From the NCBI GenBank assembly GCA_036502575.1, contig DASXYL010000029.1, positions 1 to 64,000 of the forward strand: 64,000 bases of DNA, given 5' to 3'. The DNA is from DASXRA01 sp036502575 (GTDB lineage Bacteria > Actinomycetota > Actinomycetes > Mycobacteriales > Jatrophihabitantaceae). The position numbers were made by a program, and so were the translations under genes. Positions 52,567 through 61,894 of this stretch are shown here, one piece after another. A model generated the notes under the pieces. That model saw only the letters and a list, made by a program, of their open reading frames with translations. It was not told where the DNA came from and made no database searches. Position 1 is the first letter of the stretch. Each line of letters opens with the position of its first letter.

Positions 52567-54219
52567 GTGAACCCCGCAGAACTCGCCGCAGCCGTCTCGG
52601 CGGCCGTCGCCGCGTGCCTCGACGCGGGGGACTTCGCCGGGACGCGTCCGGATGACGTCGTCATCGAGCGTCCGAAGAACCGCGACCACGGCGATTACGC
52701 CACCAACGTGGCCCTCCGGCTGGCCAAGGGCGCCGGACGCCCACCGCGCGAGATCGCCGAGGCGATCGCCGCCCGGCTACGCACCACCGATGGCATCGCG
52801 TCCGTCGACGTCGCCGGGCCGGGCTTCCTCAACATCACGCTGGCGGCCGGGACGCTCGGCCAGTTGGCGGAGGTGATCGTCGAGGCCGGCGAGGCCTACG
52901 GCAACGGCGCATTGCTCGACGGTCGGCGCATCAACCTCGAGTTCGTCTCGGCGAATCCCACCGGACCGGTGACCCTGGCCGGGGCTCGCTGGGCGGCGAT
53001 CGGTGACTCGCTGGCCCGCGTCCTGACCGCGCAGGGGGCCACTGTCACCCGCGAGTACTACTTCAACGACCACGGCGTGCAGATCGACCGGTTCGCCCGC
53101 TCGCTTCTCGCTCGGGCGCACGGTGAGCCGACGCCGGACGACGGCTACCCCGGTGAGTACGTCGACGAGATCGCGGCGGCCATCGTCGCGAAGGTGCCGG
53201 GCGTGCTCGACCTGCCCCGCGACGACGCGCAGGAGGTGTTCCGCCGCGAGGGCGTCCCGATCATGTTCGACGAGGTCAAGACCTCGCTGGTCGCCTTCCG
53301 GGTCGATTTCGACGTGTACTTCCTGGAGAGCTCGCTGCACGAGTCGGGGGCGGTCGACAAGCTGGTGCAGCAGCTCAAGGAGATCGGCAAGATCTACTTC
53401 GCCGACGGTGCGTGGTGGCTGCGCTCGACCGAGTACGGCGACGACAAGGATCGAGTGGTCATCAAGAGCGACGGCCGGCCGGCCTATATCGCCGCCGATA
53501 TCGCCTATGCCGCCGACAAGCGCGCCCGCGGCTTCGACCTGTGCATCTACCTGCTGGGCGCCGACCACCACGGCTACATCGGCCGGCTCAAGGCGGGCGC
53601 GGCGGCGCTCGGCGACGATCCGGACGCGTTCGAGGTGCTCATCGGGCAGATCGTGCGCCTGGTCAAGGACGGCCAGCCGGTGCGGATGGGCAAGCGCACC
53701 GGCAACGTGATCACCATGGAGGACCTGGTCGATGCGGTGGGCGTCGACGCCGCGCGGTATTCGCTCGAACGGGGCGCGATCGACTCGGCGCTCGACGTCG
53801 ACGTGGACGTGCTCGTCAAGCGCACCAACGACAATCCCGTGTACTACGTCCAGTACGCACATGCTCGGTTGTCGTCGCTGCAGCGCAATGCCGCAGCACT
53901 CGGCATTACCCGGACGGCGGAGCCCGACCTGGCGCTGCTCACCCACGAACGTGAGGCCGACCTGCTGGGCGCGCTCGGCGAGTTCCCGCGCATCGTGGCG
54001 TCGGCCGCCGAGCTGCGGGCCCCGCACCGCATCCCGCACTACCTCGAGGGCCTCGCCGGCATCTACCACCGCTTCTACGACGCGTGCCGGGTGCTGCCGC
54101 AGGGCGACGAGCCGGCCACGCCCCTGACCGACGCCCGGCTGTGGCTGTGCGAAGCAACCCGCGTCGTCCTCGCCAACGGCCTGGCCCTGCTCGGCGTAAC
54201 CGCGCCGGAGCGAATGTGA
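52567..54219 (+). CDS. argS: Arginyl-tRNA synthetase
   Basis: 550 residues, class I synthetase charging tRNA-Arg. FVSANPTGPVTLAGARWAAI is the nucleotide-binding region: the HIGH-type motif reads TLAG, so the first His is Thr. KRTGNVITMEDLVDAVG occupies the KMSKS position. YYFNDHGVQIDRFARSL and LGADHHGYIGRLKA are intact. The N-terminal Add1 domain is present and the C-terminal helical bundle ends LALLGVTAPERM. GTG start at 52567. First gene of argS-lysA-hom-thrC-thrB. Confidence 0.9.
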   Translation: MNPAELAAAVSAAVAACLDAGDFAGTRPDDVVIERPKNRDHGDYATNVALRLAKGAGRPPREIAEAIAARLRTTDGIASVDVAGPGFLNITLAAGTLGQLAEVIVEAGEAYGNGALLDGRRINLEFVSANPTGPVTLAGARWAAIGDSLARVLTAQGATVTREYYFNDHGVQIDRFARSLLARAHGEPTPDDGYPGEYVDEIAAAIVAKVPGVLDLPRDDAQEVFRREGVPIMFDEVKTSLVAFRVDFDVYFLESSLHESGAVDKLVQQLKEIGKIYFADGAWWLRSTEYGDDKDRVVIKSDGRPAYIAADIAYAADKRARGFDLCIYLLGADHHGYIGRLKAGAAALGDDPDAFEVLIGQIVRLVKDGQPVRMGKRTGNVITMEDLVDAVGVDAARYSLERGAIDSALDVDVDVLVKRTNDNPVYYVQYAHARLSSLQRNAAALGITRTAEPDLALLTHEREADLLGALGEFPRIVASAAELRAPHRIPHYLEGLAGIYHRFYDACRVLPQGDEPATPLTDARLWLCEATRVVLANGLALLGVTAPERM

Positions 54220-55622
54220 GCAGGTCGGCCCATCCCGCGGGGCCGCGCCACGGCGAGGTGCTGGCCGAGCACCTGCCGTCCTCACCGCCGGACGACCTCA
54301 ACGTGCTGGCGCCCGCGATCTGGCCGTCGTCCGCGCGGCGCGTTGACGGCGAGTTGCAGCTCGGGGGCGCACCCGTGTCCGAGCTGGTCGCCACGCACGG
54401 CACGCCGGCGCTGTTCCTGGACGAGGCCGACCTGCGCGAGCGGGCCAGTGCGTACGCGACCGCATTCGAGGGTGGCGACGTGTTCTACGCGGGCAAGGCG
54501 TTCCTGTGCACCGCCGTCGCCCGATGGATTGCCGACGAGGGGCTGAACCTCGACGTCTGCACCGGCGGCGAGCTGGCAGTCGCGGTCGCGGCGCGGTTCC
54601 CGCCCGAGCGGCTCGCCATGCACGGCAACAACAAGTCGCGGCCCGAACTGCAGCGCGCGGTGGCAGCCGGCGTCGGGCGCATCATCGTCGACTCGTTCGC
54701 CGAGATCGACAGGCTGGCTGAGGTTGCTGCGGACGCCGGGGTGCGGCAGAAGGTGCTCGTCCGGGTCACGGTGGGGGTCGAGGCGCACACCCACGAGTTC
54801 ATCGCCACCGCGCACGAGGACCAGAAGTTCGGGTTCTCGCTGTCCGGCGGGCAGGCCGAGCGGGCCGTCGCCGCCATCCTGGCGGCGCCATCCCTCGAGC
54901 TCGTCGGGCTGCACTCGCACATCGGCTCGCAGATCTTCGACACGGCCGGGTTCGAGATCGCGGCGCACCGGGTGGTCGAGCTGTCGGCGACGATTCGTGA
55001 TCGGTTCGGCGTGGAGATCAGCGAGCTCAACCTCGGGGGTGGGCTCGGCATCGCCTACGTCACGGGCGATGATCCCGAGTCGTCGAAGGAGATCGCGCAG
55101 CGGCTGGCGGCGATCGTCGAGCGTGAGTGCGCAGCAGCGGGCCTGGCTGTCCCGCGACTGTCGGTTGAGCCCGGACGGGCCATCGTCGGACCGACGGCGA
55201 TCACCGTGTACGAGGTGGGCACCGTCAAGGACGTCGTGCTCGACGGTGGCCATACCCGGGCGTATGTTTCCGTCGACGGCGGCATGAGCGACAACATCCG
55301 CACCGCCCTCTACGACGCGAGCTACACGTGCACGCTGGCCAACCGCGCCTCGGACGCGCCGGCCAAGCTGGCCCGGGTTGTGGGCCGGCACTGCGAGAGT
55401 GGCGACATCGTCGTCCGCGACACGTGGCTGCCCGCCGACGTCGCGCCCGGCGACCTGCTCGCCGTGGCGGCCACGGGGGCGTACTGCCGCAGCATGGCCA
55501 GCAACTACAACCACGTGCCGCGTCCGCCCGTCGTGGCCGTACGCGACGGTACGGCGACCGTGCTGGTGCGCCGCGAGACCGAGGATGACCTGCTCCGCCT
55601 CGACACCGGGATCGTGCCGTGA
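54216..55622 (+). CDS. lysA: Diaminopimelate decarboxylase
   Basis: 468 residues, fold-type III PLP enzyme: last step of lysine synthesis. PLP lysine in GDVFYAGKAFLCTAVAR; HGNNKSRPEL; LHSHIGSQIFD; the glycine-rich NLGGGLGIAY; SVEPGRAIVGP; and substrate-site VSVDGGMSDN plus YNHVPRPPV. GTG start overlapping the argS stop (GTGA). Confidence 0.95.
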   Translation: MSRSAHPAGPRHGEVLAEHLPSSPPDDLNVLAPAIWPSSARRVDGELQLGGAPVSELVATHGTPALFLDEADLRERASAYATAFEGGDVFYAGKAFLCTAVARWIADEGLNLDVCTGGELAVAVAARFPPERLAMHGNNKSRPELQRAVAAGVGRIIVDSFAEIDRLAEVAADAGVRQKVLVRVTVGVEAHTHEFIATAHEDQKFGFSLSGGQAERAVAAILAAPSLELVGLHSHIGSQIFDTAGFEIAAHRVVELSATIRDRFGVEISELNLGGGLGIAYVTGDDPESSKEIAQRLAAIVERECAAAGLAVPRLSVEPGRAIVGPTAITVYEVGTVKDVVLDGGHTRAYVSVDGGMSDNIRTALYDASYTCTLANRASDAPAKLARVVGRHCESGDIVVRDTWLPADVAPGDLLAVAATGAYCRSMASNYNHVPRPPVVAVRDGTATVLVRRETEDDLLRLDTGIVP

Positions 55623-56908
55623 AGGTCGCGCTGCTCGGCTGCGGGGTCGTCGGCTCGCAGGTCGTCCGGCTGCTGCAGGAGCAGGCCGACGATCTGGCCG
55701 CCCGGGTCGGCGAGCCGCTCGAACTCGCCGGGGTCGCGGTACGCCGTCCGCAGCGGCACGCCGACATCCCGGCCGAGCTGCTCACCACCGATGCGGCCGC
55801 ACTCGTCGAGCGCGACGACATCGACGTCGTGGTCGAGGTGATCGGCGGCATCGAGCCGGTGCGCTCACTGCTGCTGGACGCGCTGCGAAGCGGCAAGAGC
55901 GTGGTGAGCGCCAACAAGGCACTGCTCGCCGACCACGGTGCGGTTCTGCACGACGCGGCCGCGAGCGCCGGGGTCGACCTCTACTACGAGGCGGCGGTCG
56001 CCGGGGCCATACCGCTGCTGCGCCCGCTGCGCGAGTCGCTGGCCGGAGACCGCATCAACCGGGTCATCGGCATCGTCAACGGCACCACGAACTTCATCCT
56101 GTCGCGGATGGACGCCACCGGCTCCGGATTCGACGAGGCCCTCGCCGAGGCCACCGCGCTGGGCTACGCCGAGGCCGATCCGACCGCCGACGTGGACGGG
56201 TACGACGCGGCGGCCAAGGCGGCGATCCTCGCCGGGCTCGCGTTCCACACGCGCGTCACGGCGAGCGACGTCTACCGCGAGGGCATCGGCGAGGTCACCG
56301 CCGCCGACCTCGCCAGCGCCAAGGCGATGGGCTGCACGGTCAAGCTGCTGGCCATCTGCGAGCGGACCACCGGGCCGGGCGGCGACCCGGCCGTGGCCGC
56401 CCGGGTGCACCCGGCCATGATCCCGCGGGCCCACCCGCTGGCCGCCGTCGGCGACGCGTTCAACGCCGTGTTCATCGAGGCGGCCGCCGCCGGGTCGCTG
56501 ATGTTCTACGGCCGCGGCGCCGGGGGAGCGCCCACCGCCAGCGCCGTACTCGGCGACCTCGTCGCAGTGGCCCGCAACCGGGTCAGCGGCAGCCGGGGCA
56601 CCGGCGAGAGCGCCTACGCCGACCTGCCGGTCCAGCCCATGGGCGACGTCACGACGCGGTACCACGTGGCCCTCGACGTCGCCGACCGCCCGGGCGTGCT
56701 GGCCGGCGTCGCCGGGGCGTTCGCCGAGCAGGACGTCAGCATCCAGACCGTCCGCCAGGAAGGGCGCGGCGACGCCGCGACCCTGGTCATCGTCACGCAC
56801 AGTGCGGCCGATGCGGCGCTGGCCAAGACCGTCGATCGGCTCACCGGCATGGAGTTCATCCGCCGCGTCGCGAGCGTGATGCGCGTGGAAGGGATGCCCG
56901 GTGACTGA
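55619..56908 (+). CDS. hom: Homoserine dehydrogenase
   Basis: 429 residues. NAD(P) loop VALLGCGVVGSQVVRLL, SANKALLADHG, YYEAAVAGAIPLL, NGTTNFIL and GYAEADPTADVDGYDAAAK (catalytic Asp/Lys). The C-terminal ACT domain (LDVADRPGVLAGVAGAF) likely gives threonine feedback. GTG start overlapping lysA by 4 bp. Confidence 0.95.
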   Translation: MKVALLGCGVVGSQVVRLLQEQADDLAARVGEPLELAGVAVRRPQRHADIPAELLTTDAAALVERDDIDVVVEVIGGIEPVRSLLLDALRSGKSVVSANKALLADHGAVLHDAAASAGVDLYYEAAVAGAIPLLRPLRESLAGDRINRVIGIVNGTTNFILSRMDATGSGFDEALAEATALGYAEADPTADVDGYDAAAKAAILAGLAFHTRVTASDVYREGIGEVTAADLASAKAMGCTVKLLAICERTTGPGGDPAVAARVHPAMIPRAHPLAAVGDAFNAVFIEAAAAGSLMFYGRGAGGAPTASAVLGDLVAVARNRVSGSRGTGESAYADLPVQPMGDVTTRYHVALDVADRPGVLAGVAGAFAEQDVSIQTVRQEGRGDAATLVIVTHSAADAALAKTVDRLTGMEFIRRVASVMRVEGMPGD

Positions 56909-57968
56909 ACCGAAGAGCGCCTGGCCCGGTGTGATCGAGGCGTACCGGTCGCGGTTGCCGGTCACCCACGCCACGCCCGTGATCACCCTGTTCGAGGGCG
57001 GCACCCCGCTGCTCCCGGCGCCCGGCCTCTCGCGAAGGACCAACTGCCAGGTCTATCTCAAGGTCGAGGGCGCCAACCCGACCGGCTCGTTCAAGGACCG
57101 CGGCATGACAGTGGCGATCTCCAAGGCGGCCGCCGACGGCGCCCAGGCGGTCATCTGCGCGTCCACCGGCAACACCTCGGCCAGCGCCGCTGCCTACGCG
57201 GTGCGCGCCGGCATGACCTGCGCGGTACTAGTCCCGCAGGGCAAGATCGCGCTCGGCAAGATGGCCCAGGCGCTCGTGCACGGAGCCAAGCTGCTGCAGG
57301 TCGACGGCAACTTCGACGACTGCCTCGAACTCGCCCGCAAGCTCGCCGTCGACTACCCGGTGGCGCTGGTCAATTCCGTCAATCCGGATCGGATCGCCGG
57401 CCAGAAGACGGCAGCGTTCGAGATCTGCGACTCGCTGGGACGGGCGCCCGACGTGCACTGCATGCCGGTCGGCAACGCCGGCAACATCACCGCTTATTGG
57501 AAGGGTTACCGCGAATACATGAACGACGGCATCGTGGCGAACGCGCCCCGGATGTTCGGCTTCCAGGCCGCCGGCGCCGCCCCGATCGTGCTCGGGGCGC
57601 CCGTGCTCTCACCCATGACGATCGCCACGGCGATCCGGATCGGCAATCCGGCGTCCTGGGCGAGTGCCGAGGCGGCGCGCGACGAGTCGCATGGTCTGAT
57701 CGACGCCGTGACCGACAAGCAGATCCTCGAGTCCTACCGGCTGCTCGCCCGCACCGAGGCGGTGTTCGTCGAGCCGGCCTCGGCGGCGAGCGTCGCCGGT
57801 CTCCTGGCGACCGCTGCTGACGGCCGGCTTCCGGCCGGATCGACGGTGGTGTGCACGCTGACCGGTCACGGACTCAAGGACCCGGAGTGGGCCATTTCGG
57901 GTGCGCCCAAGCCGATCACCGTCCCGGTCGACGGCCACGCCGCCGCCGCACACCTCGGGCTGGCCTGA
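56901..57968 (+). CDS. thrC: Threonine synthase
   Basis: 355 residues, actinobacterial short type. PLP lysine in NPTGSFKDRGMTVAISKA; CASTGNTSASAAAYA; phosphate loop PVGNAGNITAYW. Converts phosphohomoserine to threonine. Overlaps hom by 8 bp; thrB follows one base later. Confidence 0.95.
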   Translation: MTEPKSAWPGVIEAYRSRLPVTHATPVITLFEGGTPLLPAPGLSRRTNCQVYLKVEGANPTGSFKDRGMTVAISKAAADGAQAVICASTGNTSASAAAYAVRAGMTCAVLVPQGKIALGKMAQALVHGAKLLQVDGNFDDCLELARKLAVDYPVALVNSVNPDRIAGQKTAAFEICDSLGRAPDVHCMPVGNAGNITAYWKGYREYMNDGIVANAPRMFGFQAAGAAPIVLGAPVLSPMTIATAIRIGNPASWASAEAARDESHGLIDAVTDKQILESYRLLARTEAVFVEPASAASVAGLLATAADGRLPAGSTVVCTLTGHGLKDPEWAISGAPKPITVPVDGHAAAAHLGLA

Positions 57969-57969
57969 C

Positions 57970-58881
57970 ATGGCGAAACCCGCCTTCCGCGCCGGCACGA
58001 TCCACGTGCGCGTGCCGGCGAGCAGCGCCAATCTCGGGCCGGGCTTCGACGCCGTGGGCCTGGCCCTCGCCCTGTACGACGACGTCGTGGCCCGCATCGG
58101 CGACGACGGCCTGGTGCTCGACGTGGCCGGCGAAGGCGCCGAGGACGTCGCCCGCGACGACTCGCATCTCGTCGTGCGGGCGATGCAGGCGGTGTTCGAG
58201 CAGTTCGGCGGCCAGCCCCGAGGCATCGAGCTGGTCTGCGCCAACCGCATCCCGCACGGCCGCGGACTCGGGTCCTCGGCGGCGGCGATCGCCGCCGGCG
58301 TCCTGATCGCGCGCGCCCTGGTGGTGGGCGGTGACAACACCCTGCCCGACGGCGAGGTGCTGGCAATGGCCGCCGAGATCGAGGGCCACCCGGACAACGT
58401 CGCGCCGTGCCTGCTCGGCGGGCTGACCGTCGCCTGGTCCGATGACGGGCGGGCCGACGCGGTGCGGCTCGATGTCGACCCGGCGATCTCGCCGGTGCTG
58501 CTGATCCCGCCGACCGGCGCCTTGACCGACGAGGCCCGCGGGCTGCTGCCCGAGCACGTCTCCCACGCCGACGCCACGTTCAACGCCTCCCGCTCGGCCC
58601 TGCTGGTGGCCGCCCTGACCGGTCATGGCGAGGCGCTGCTGGCCGCCACCGACGATCGGCTGCATCAACCGCATCGGGCCGAGGCGATGCACGAAAGTGC
58701 AGCTCTCGTCGCGAAGTTGCGCGCGGCGGGGCTGCCGGCGGTCATCTCCGGAGCCGGGCCGAGCGTGCTCGTGCTGGCCCGTGGTGCGGCCGAAGCCGAC
58801 GCTTCCACCGCCCAGGCCCCGGACGGTTGGCGCGTCGAACAGGTGGCCGTTGCGCCCATTGGTGCACACCTGGTCCGGTGA
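57970..58881 (+). CDS. thrB: Homoserine kinase
   Basis: 303 residues, GHMP kinase. VPASSANLGPGFDAVGLALA, the ATP loop PHGRGLGSSAAAIAAG and the C-terminal VISGAGPSVLVLA are diagnostic. Makes O-phosphohomoserine for ThrC. End of the amino-acid operon. Confidence 0.95.
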   Translation: MAKPAFRAGTIHVRVPASSANLGPGFDAVGLALALYDDVVARIGDDGLVLDVAGEGAEDVARDDSHLVVRAMQAVFEQFGGQPRGIELVCANRIPHGRGLGSSAAAIAAGVLIARALVVGGDNTLPDGEVLAMAAEIEGHPDNVAPCLLGGLTVAWSDDGRADAVRLDVDPAISPVLLIPPTGALTDEARGLLPEHVSHADATFNASRSALLVAALTGHGEALLAATDDRLHQPHRAEAMHESAALVAKLRAAGLPAVISGAGPSVLVLARGAAEADASTAQAPDGWRVEQVAVAPIGAHLVR

Positions 58882-59211
58882 AATCCGCTGCTGTGATCTG
58901 GCGCGACACGGAACAACCAGGGCACCCCCTATGTTGCCCATGGTGATGGGAGCGTCTACGCTCATCATCGTCAGTCGCGACGCAGCGACTTCGCCCGCCT
59001 CGAGGCAGCGGCGTTCGGCTCCGCCGTTTCATTGAGATTTTGGATCGAATTCATCTGCGTCGGTTCGCTGCTCATATGCATGCCGATTGACCAATCAAGA
59101 ACATCCCGGCGTTCACGCCCGGGACGACCCGACCGGACCATGGCCGGGTCATGGCAGGCCCAGCGCCGTAATGACGCGCGCGGGCCACCTTCGGAAGGAT
59201 CCGAGATCACT
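58882..59211. other. Leader region of rho
   Basis: 330 bp with no gene. It contains GGCGTTCACGCC-type dyads near 59110 and GGACGACCCGACC; the AT-rich stretch 59025-59060 (TTTCATTGAGATTTTGG) is the likely promoter. Long leaders that allow Rho to attenuate its own mRNA are known elsewhere. Confidence 0.4.
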
Positions 59212-61152
59212 GTGACAGACACATCGGAGCAGACGCTGCTAGCCGTGAGTCCTGCATCCGACGGCGCAACCGCCCAGGGCACGAGCCCGGCGGAACAGGC
59301 GCCCTCGAGCGACTCTCCCAGCGTCGCCCCCACCAACGACTCCGCCCGCCCGGCCAAGCGCCGTGCCGGCTCGCTGTCGTCCATGCTGCTGCCCGAGTTG
59401 CAGCAGCTGGCCGGCAGCCTTGGCATTGCCACCACCAAGCTGAAAAAGAGCGAGCTCGTCGCCGCTATCCAGCAGGCGCGCTCCGGCTCGTCCACCCAGT
59501 CGGACCCCGCGGCGGCGGAGGTGTCGGCTCAGCCCACGCTCGTCGACTCACCCGCAACGGGTGACGGCGAGGCGGCGCCCAGCGGCCAGCGTCGGGAACG
59601 TCGTGGCGCCAGCCGCGCCGCCGGCAGCCCGTCCGCGGACGCATCGGCGAGCGACAACGCTGACAGCGCTGACGCCGCACCGGCCCGTACGCGCAATGAG
59701 CCGCGGGGGCAGAGCGACCAGCGCGGTCAGAACCAGGGTGGCGGTCAGAGCAACCAGAACCAGAACACCCAAGGTCAGAACGGCCAACGCCGGGCCAATA
59801 ACCAGGACGGCCAAAACGACCGGCGCGGTCAAAATCAAGGCGGCGCTCAGAACAACCAGACCCAGAACAACCAGGACCAGAACGACCGCGACGACGACTT
59901 CGACGGCAACCGCCGCCGTGGGCGGCGCTACCGCGATCGTCGCGGCCGCACGCGCGAACGTGTGCCGGGTGGCGCACCGGGTAACACCGATGCCGAGCCG
60001 ACCGTCACCGACGACGACGTCCTGCTGCCGGTCGCCGGCATCCTCGACGCCATCGAGGAGAAGAACACCTGGTTCATCCGTACCGGCGGCTACTTCGCCG
60101 GCTCGGACGACGTCTACGTCGCCAACTCCTTCGTGCGCCGCTTCGCGCTGCGTCGCGGCGACGCGGTCACCGGCGCGATCCGGCAGCCCCGCGAAGGCGA
60201 GCGGCGGGAGAAGTTCAACCCGCTCGTCCGTCTCGACACGGTCAACGGCCGCGATCCCGAGGAGTCGAAGAACCGCATCGACTTCAACAAGCTCACCCCG
60301 CTCTACCCGCAGGAGCGGCTGCGCCTCGAGACCGAGCCGCACATTCTCACCACGCGCGTCATCGACCTGGTCATGCCGATCGGCAAGGGCCAGCGGGCCC
60401 TGATCGTCTCGCCGCCCAAGGCCGGTAAGACCATGGTGTTGCAGGCCATCGCCAACGCGATCGCGACCAACAACCCTGAGGTCCACCTCATGGTGGTGCT
60501 CGTCGACGAGCGCCCGGAAGAGGTCACCGACATGCAGCGCTCGGTGAAGGGTGAGGTCATCGCCTCCACCTTCGACCGGCGCCCGCAGGATCACACGATG
60601 ATCGCTGAGCTGGCCACCGAGCGGGCCAAGCGCCTGGTCGAGATGGGCCACGACGTCGTCGTGCTGCTCGACTCGATCACCCGCCTGGGCCGGGCCTACA
60701 ACCTGGCCGCCCCGGCCAGTGGCCGCATCCTCTCCGGTGGTGTCGACTCGACCGCGCTCTACCCGCCAAAGCGTTTCCTGGGCGCGGCCCGCAACATCGA
60801 GAACGGCGGCTCGCTGACGATCATCGCCACGGCGCTGGTCGAGACCGGTTCGGCCGGCGACACGGTCATCTACGAGGAGTTCAAGGGCACCGGTAACGCC
60901 GAGCTGAAGCTGGACCGCAAGATCGCCGACAAGCGCGTCTTCCCGGCCGTCGACGTCGACCAGTCCTCGACCCGCAAGGAAGAGCTGCTGCTCTCCCCGG
61001 ACGAGCTGGCCGTCACGATCAAGCTGCGCCGGGTGCTGCACGCGCTCGAGCAGCAGCAGGCCATCGATCTGCTGCTGGACCGGCTGAAGAAGTCGCGCAC
61101 CAACGTCGAGTTCCTCATGCAGATCGCGAAGACGACGCCCGGCGCCGAGTAA
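59212..61152 (+). CDS. rho: Transcription termination factor Rho with disordered insertion
   Basis: 646 residues versus about 420 in E. coli. N-terminal Rho-N (about 53-88, LLPELQQLAGSLGIATTKLK), then about 90 residues rich in Gln, Asn, Gly and Arg (160-250, repeating GQNQGG/NQNQNTQ/GQN and ending RRRGRRYRDRRGR), then the RNA-binding OB fold and ATPase with SPPKAGKTMVL, VLVDERPEEVTDMQRSV and LLDSITRLGRAYN. GTG start at 59212 after GAAGGA; the frame is open upstream but without similarity. Confidence 0.93.
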   Translation: MTDTSEQTLLAVSPASDGATAQGTSPAEQAPSSDSPSVAPTNDSARPAKRRAGSLSSMLLPELQQLAGSLGIATTKLKKSELVAAIQQARSGSSTQSDPAAAEVSAQPTLVDSPATGDGEAAPSGQRRERRGASRAAGSPSADASASDNADSADAAPARTRNEPRGQSDQRGQNQGGGQSNQNQNTQGQNGQRRANNQDGQNDRRGQNQGGAQNNQTQNNQDQNDRDDDFDGNRRRGRRYRDRRGRTRERVPGGAPGNTDAEPTVTDDDVLLPVAGILDAIEEKNTWFIRTGGYFAGSDDVYVANSFVRRFALRRGDAVTGAIRQPREGERREKFNPLVRLDTVNGRDPEESKNRIDFNKLTPLYPQERLRLETEPHILTTRVIDLVMPIGKGQRALIVSPPKAGKTMVLQAIANAIATNNPEVHLMVVLVDERPEEVTDMQRSVKGEVIASTFDRRPQDHTMIAELATERAKRLVEMGHDVVVLLDSITRLGRAYNLAAPASGRILSGGVDSTALYPPKRFLGAARNIENGGSLTIIATALVETGSAGDTVIYEEFKGTGNAELKLDRKIADKRVFPAVDVDQSSTRKEELLLSPDELAVTIKLRRVLHALEQQQAIDLLLDRLKKSRTNVEFLMQIAKTTPGAE

Positions 61153-61160
61153 CCAGGATT

Positions 61161-61199
61161 GTGGTCGATTAGCCCGCCGGGTGCGGGCTAATCGACCAC
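61161..61199. terminator. Perfect 17-bp hairpin after rho
   Basis: GTGGTCGATTAGCCCGC and GCGGGCTAATCGACCAC are exact complements around a 5-base loop, between rho and a converging gene. Confidence 0.75.
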
Positions 61200-61210
61200 G
61201 ATCGGTAGCG

Positions 61211-61660
61211 TCAGCGGTAGGGCTCGCCGTAGGCGTCGACCCGGCGGGCCATGTCGCCTAGTTGGGCCTGCACGCGTACCTTGCCGGTCGGCTTGGTCGG
61301 CATCACCAGGGACTGCGGCACGTCCAGGTAGCGGCCGTCGCGGCAGGTGATGCGTAGCGTCACCGAGTCGAATGCCCGGTACACCACGGCGACGTTGTCG
61401 AACTCGTCCCAGTCGACCGATCGCTCACGCAACAGGCGGCGCACCCCGATGCCGTCCTCGTCGACCACGAGGTACATCCGAGTGGCCAGGATCCCCATGA
61501 CGACACCAGCCAGGCCGAAGCCGATCGTCAGCACGCGGATCGCCACCGACGGGTGCGCGTAGAGATTCGCCGCGGCGCACCCCGCCGCGAGTAGGAAGAG
61601 CAGCGCCGGCTGCCAAGGCGGGACTCGCCAGGTCAGTGGTGCGGGCGCCGAACCGGTCAC
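61211..61660 (-). CDS. PH domain-containing membrane protein
   Basis: 149 residues. Two helices at the N-terminus (PALLFLLAAGCAAANLYA, IRVLTIGFGLAGVVMGIL), then a bacterial PH-like domain (MYLVVDEDGIGVRRL, SVDWDEFDNVAVV, RYLDVPQSLV). Start GTG at 61660 chosen since the upstream extension is Arg-rich and unlike the family. Function unknown, membrane-associated. Confidence 0.75.
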   Translation of the reverse strand: MTGSAPAPLTWRVPPWQPALLFLLAAGCAAANLYAHPSVAIRVLTIGFGLAGVVMGILATRMYLVVDEDGIGVRRLLRERSVDWDEFDNVAVVYRAFDSVTLRITCRDGRYLDVPQSLVMPTKPTGKVRVQAQLGDMARRVDAYGEPYR

Positions 61661-61894
61661 CCGACGCAGCGTACGACGCGGGGATCGGACGCCGTTGTGG
61701 CCCAATAGTCGGGTGTGCGAGGAACCGCGCGCAGACAATACCGACCGGGCGTTTCGCCCCAGGCCGGCTTAGGTAACGGTTAGGTATCGCGCCGATCAGA
61801 GGTTCTTCCCGGACGGGCCTGCGAATGCCATGGTGCTTGCCTATGTAAGCGGTATCAGCCGCTCTCGGTCCAGAGTTGGAAGAAGGGCATCCGG

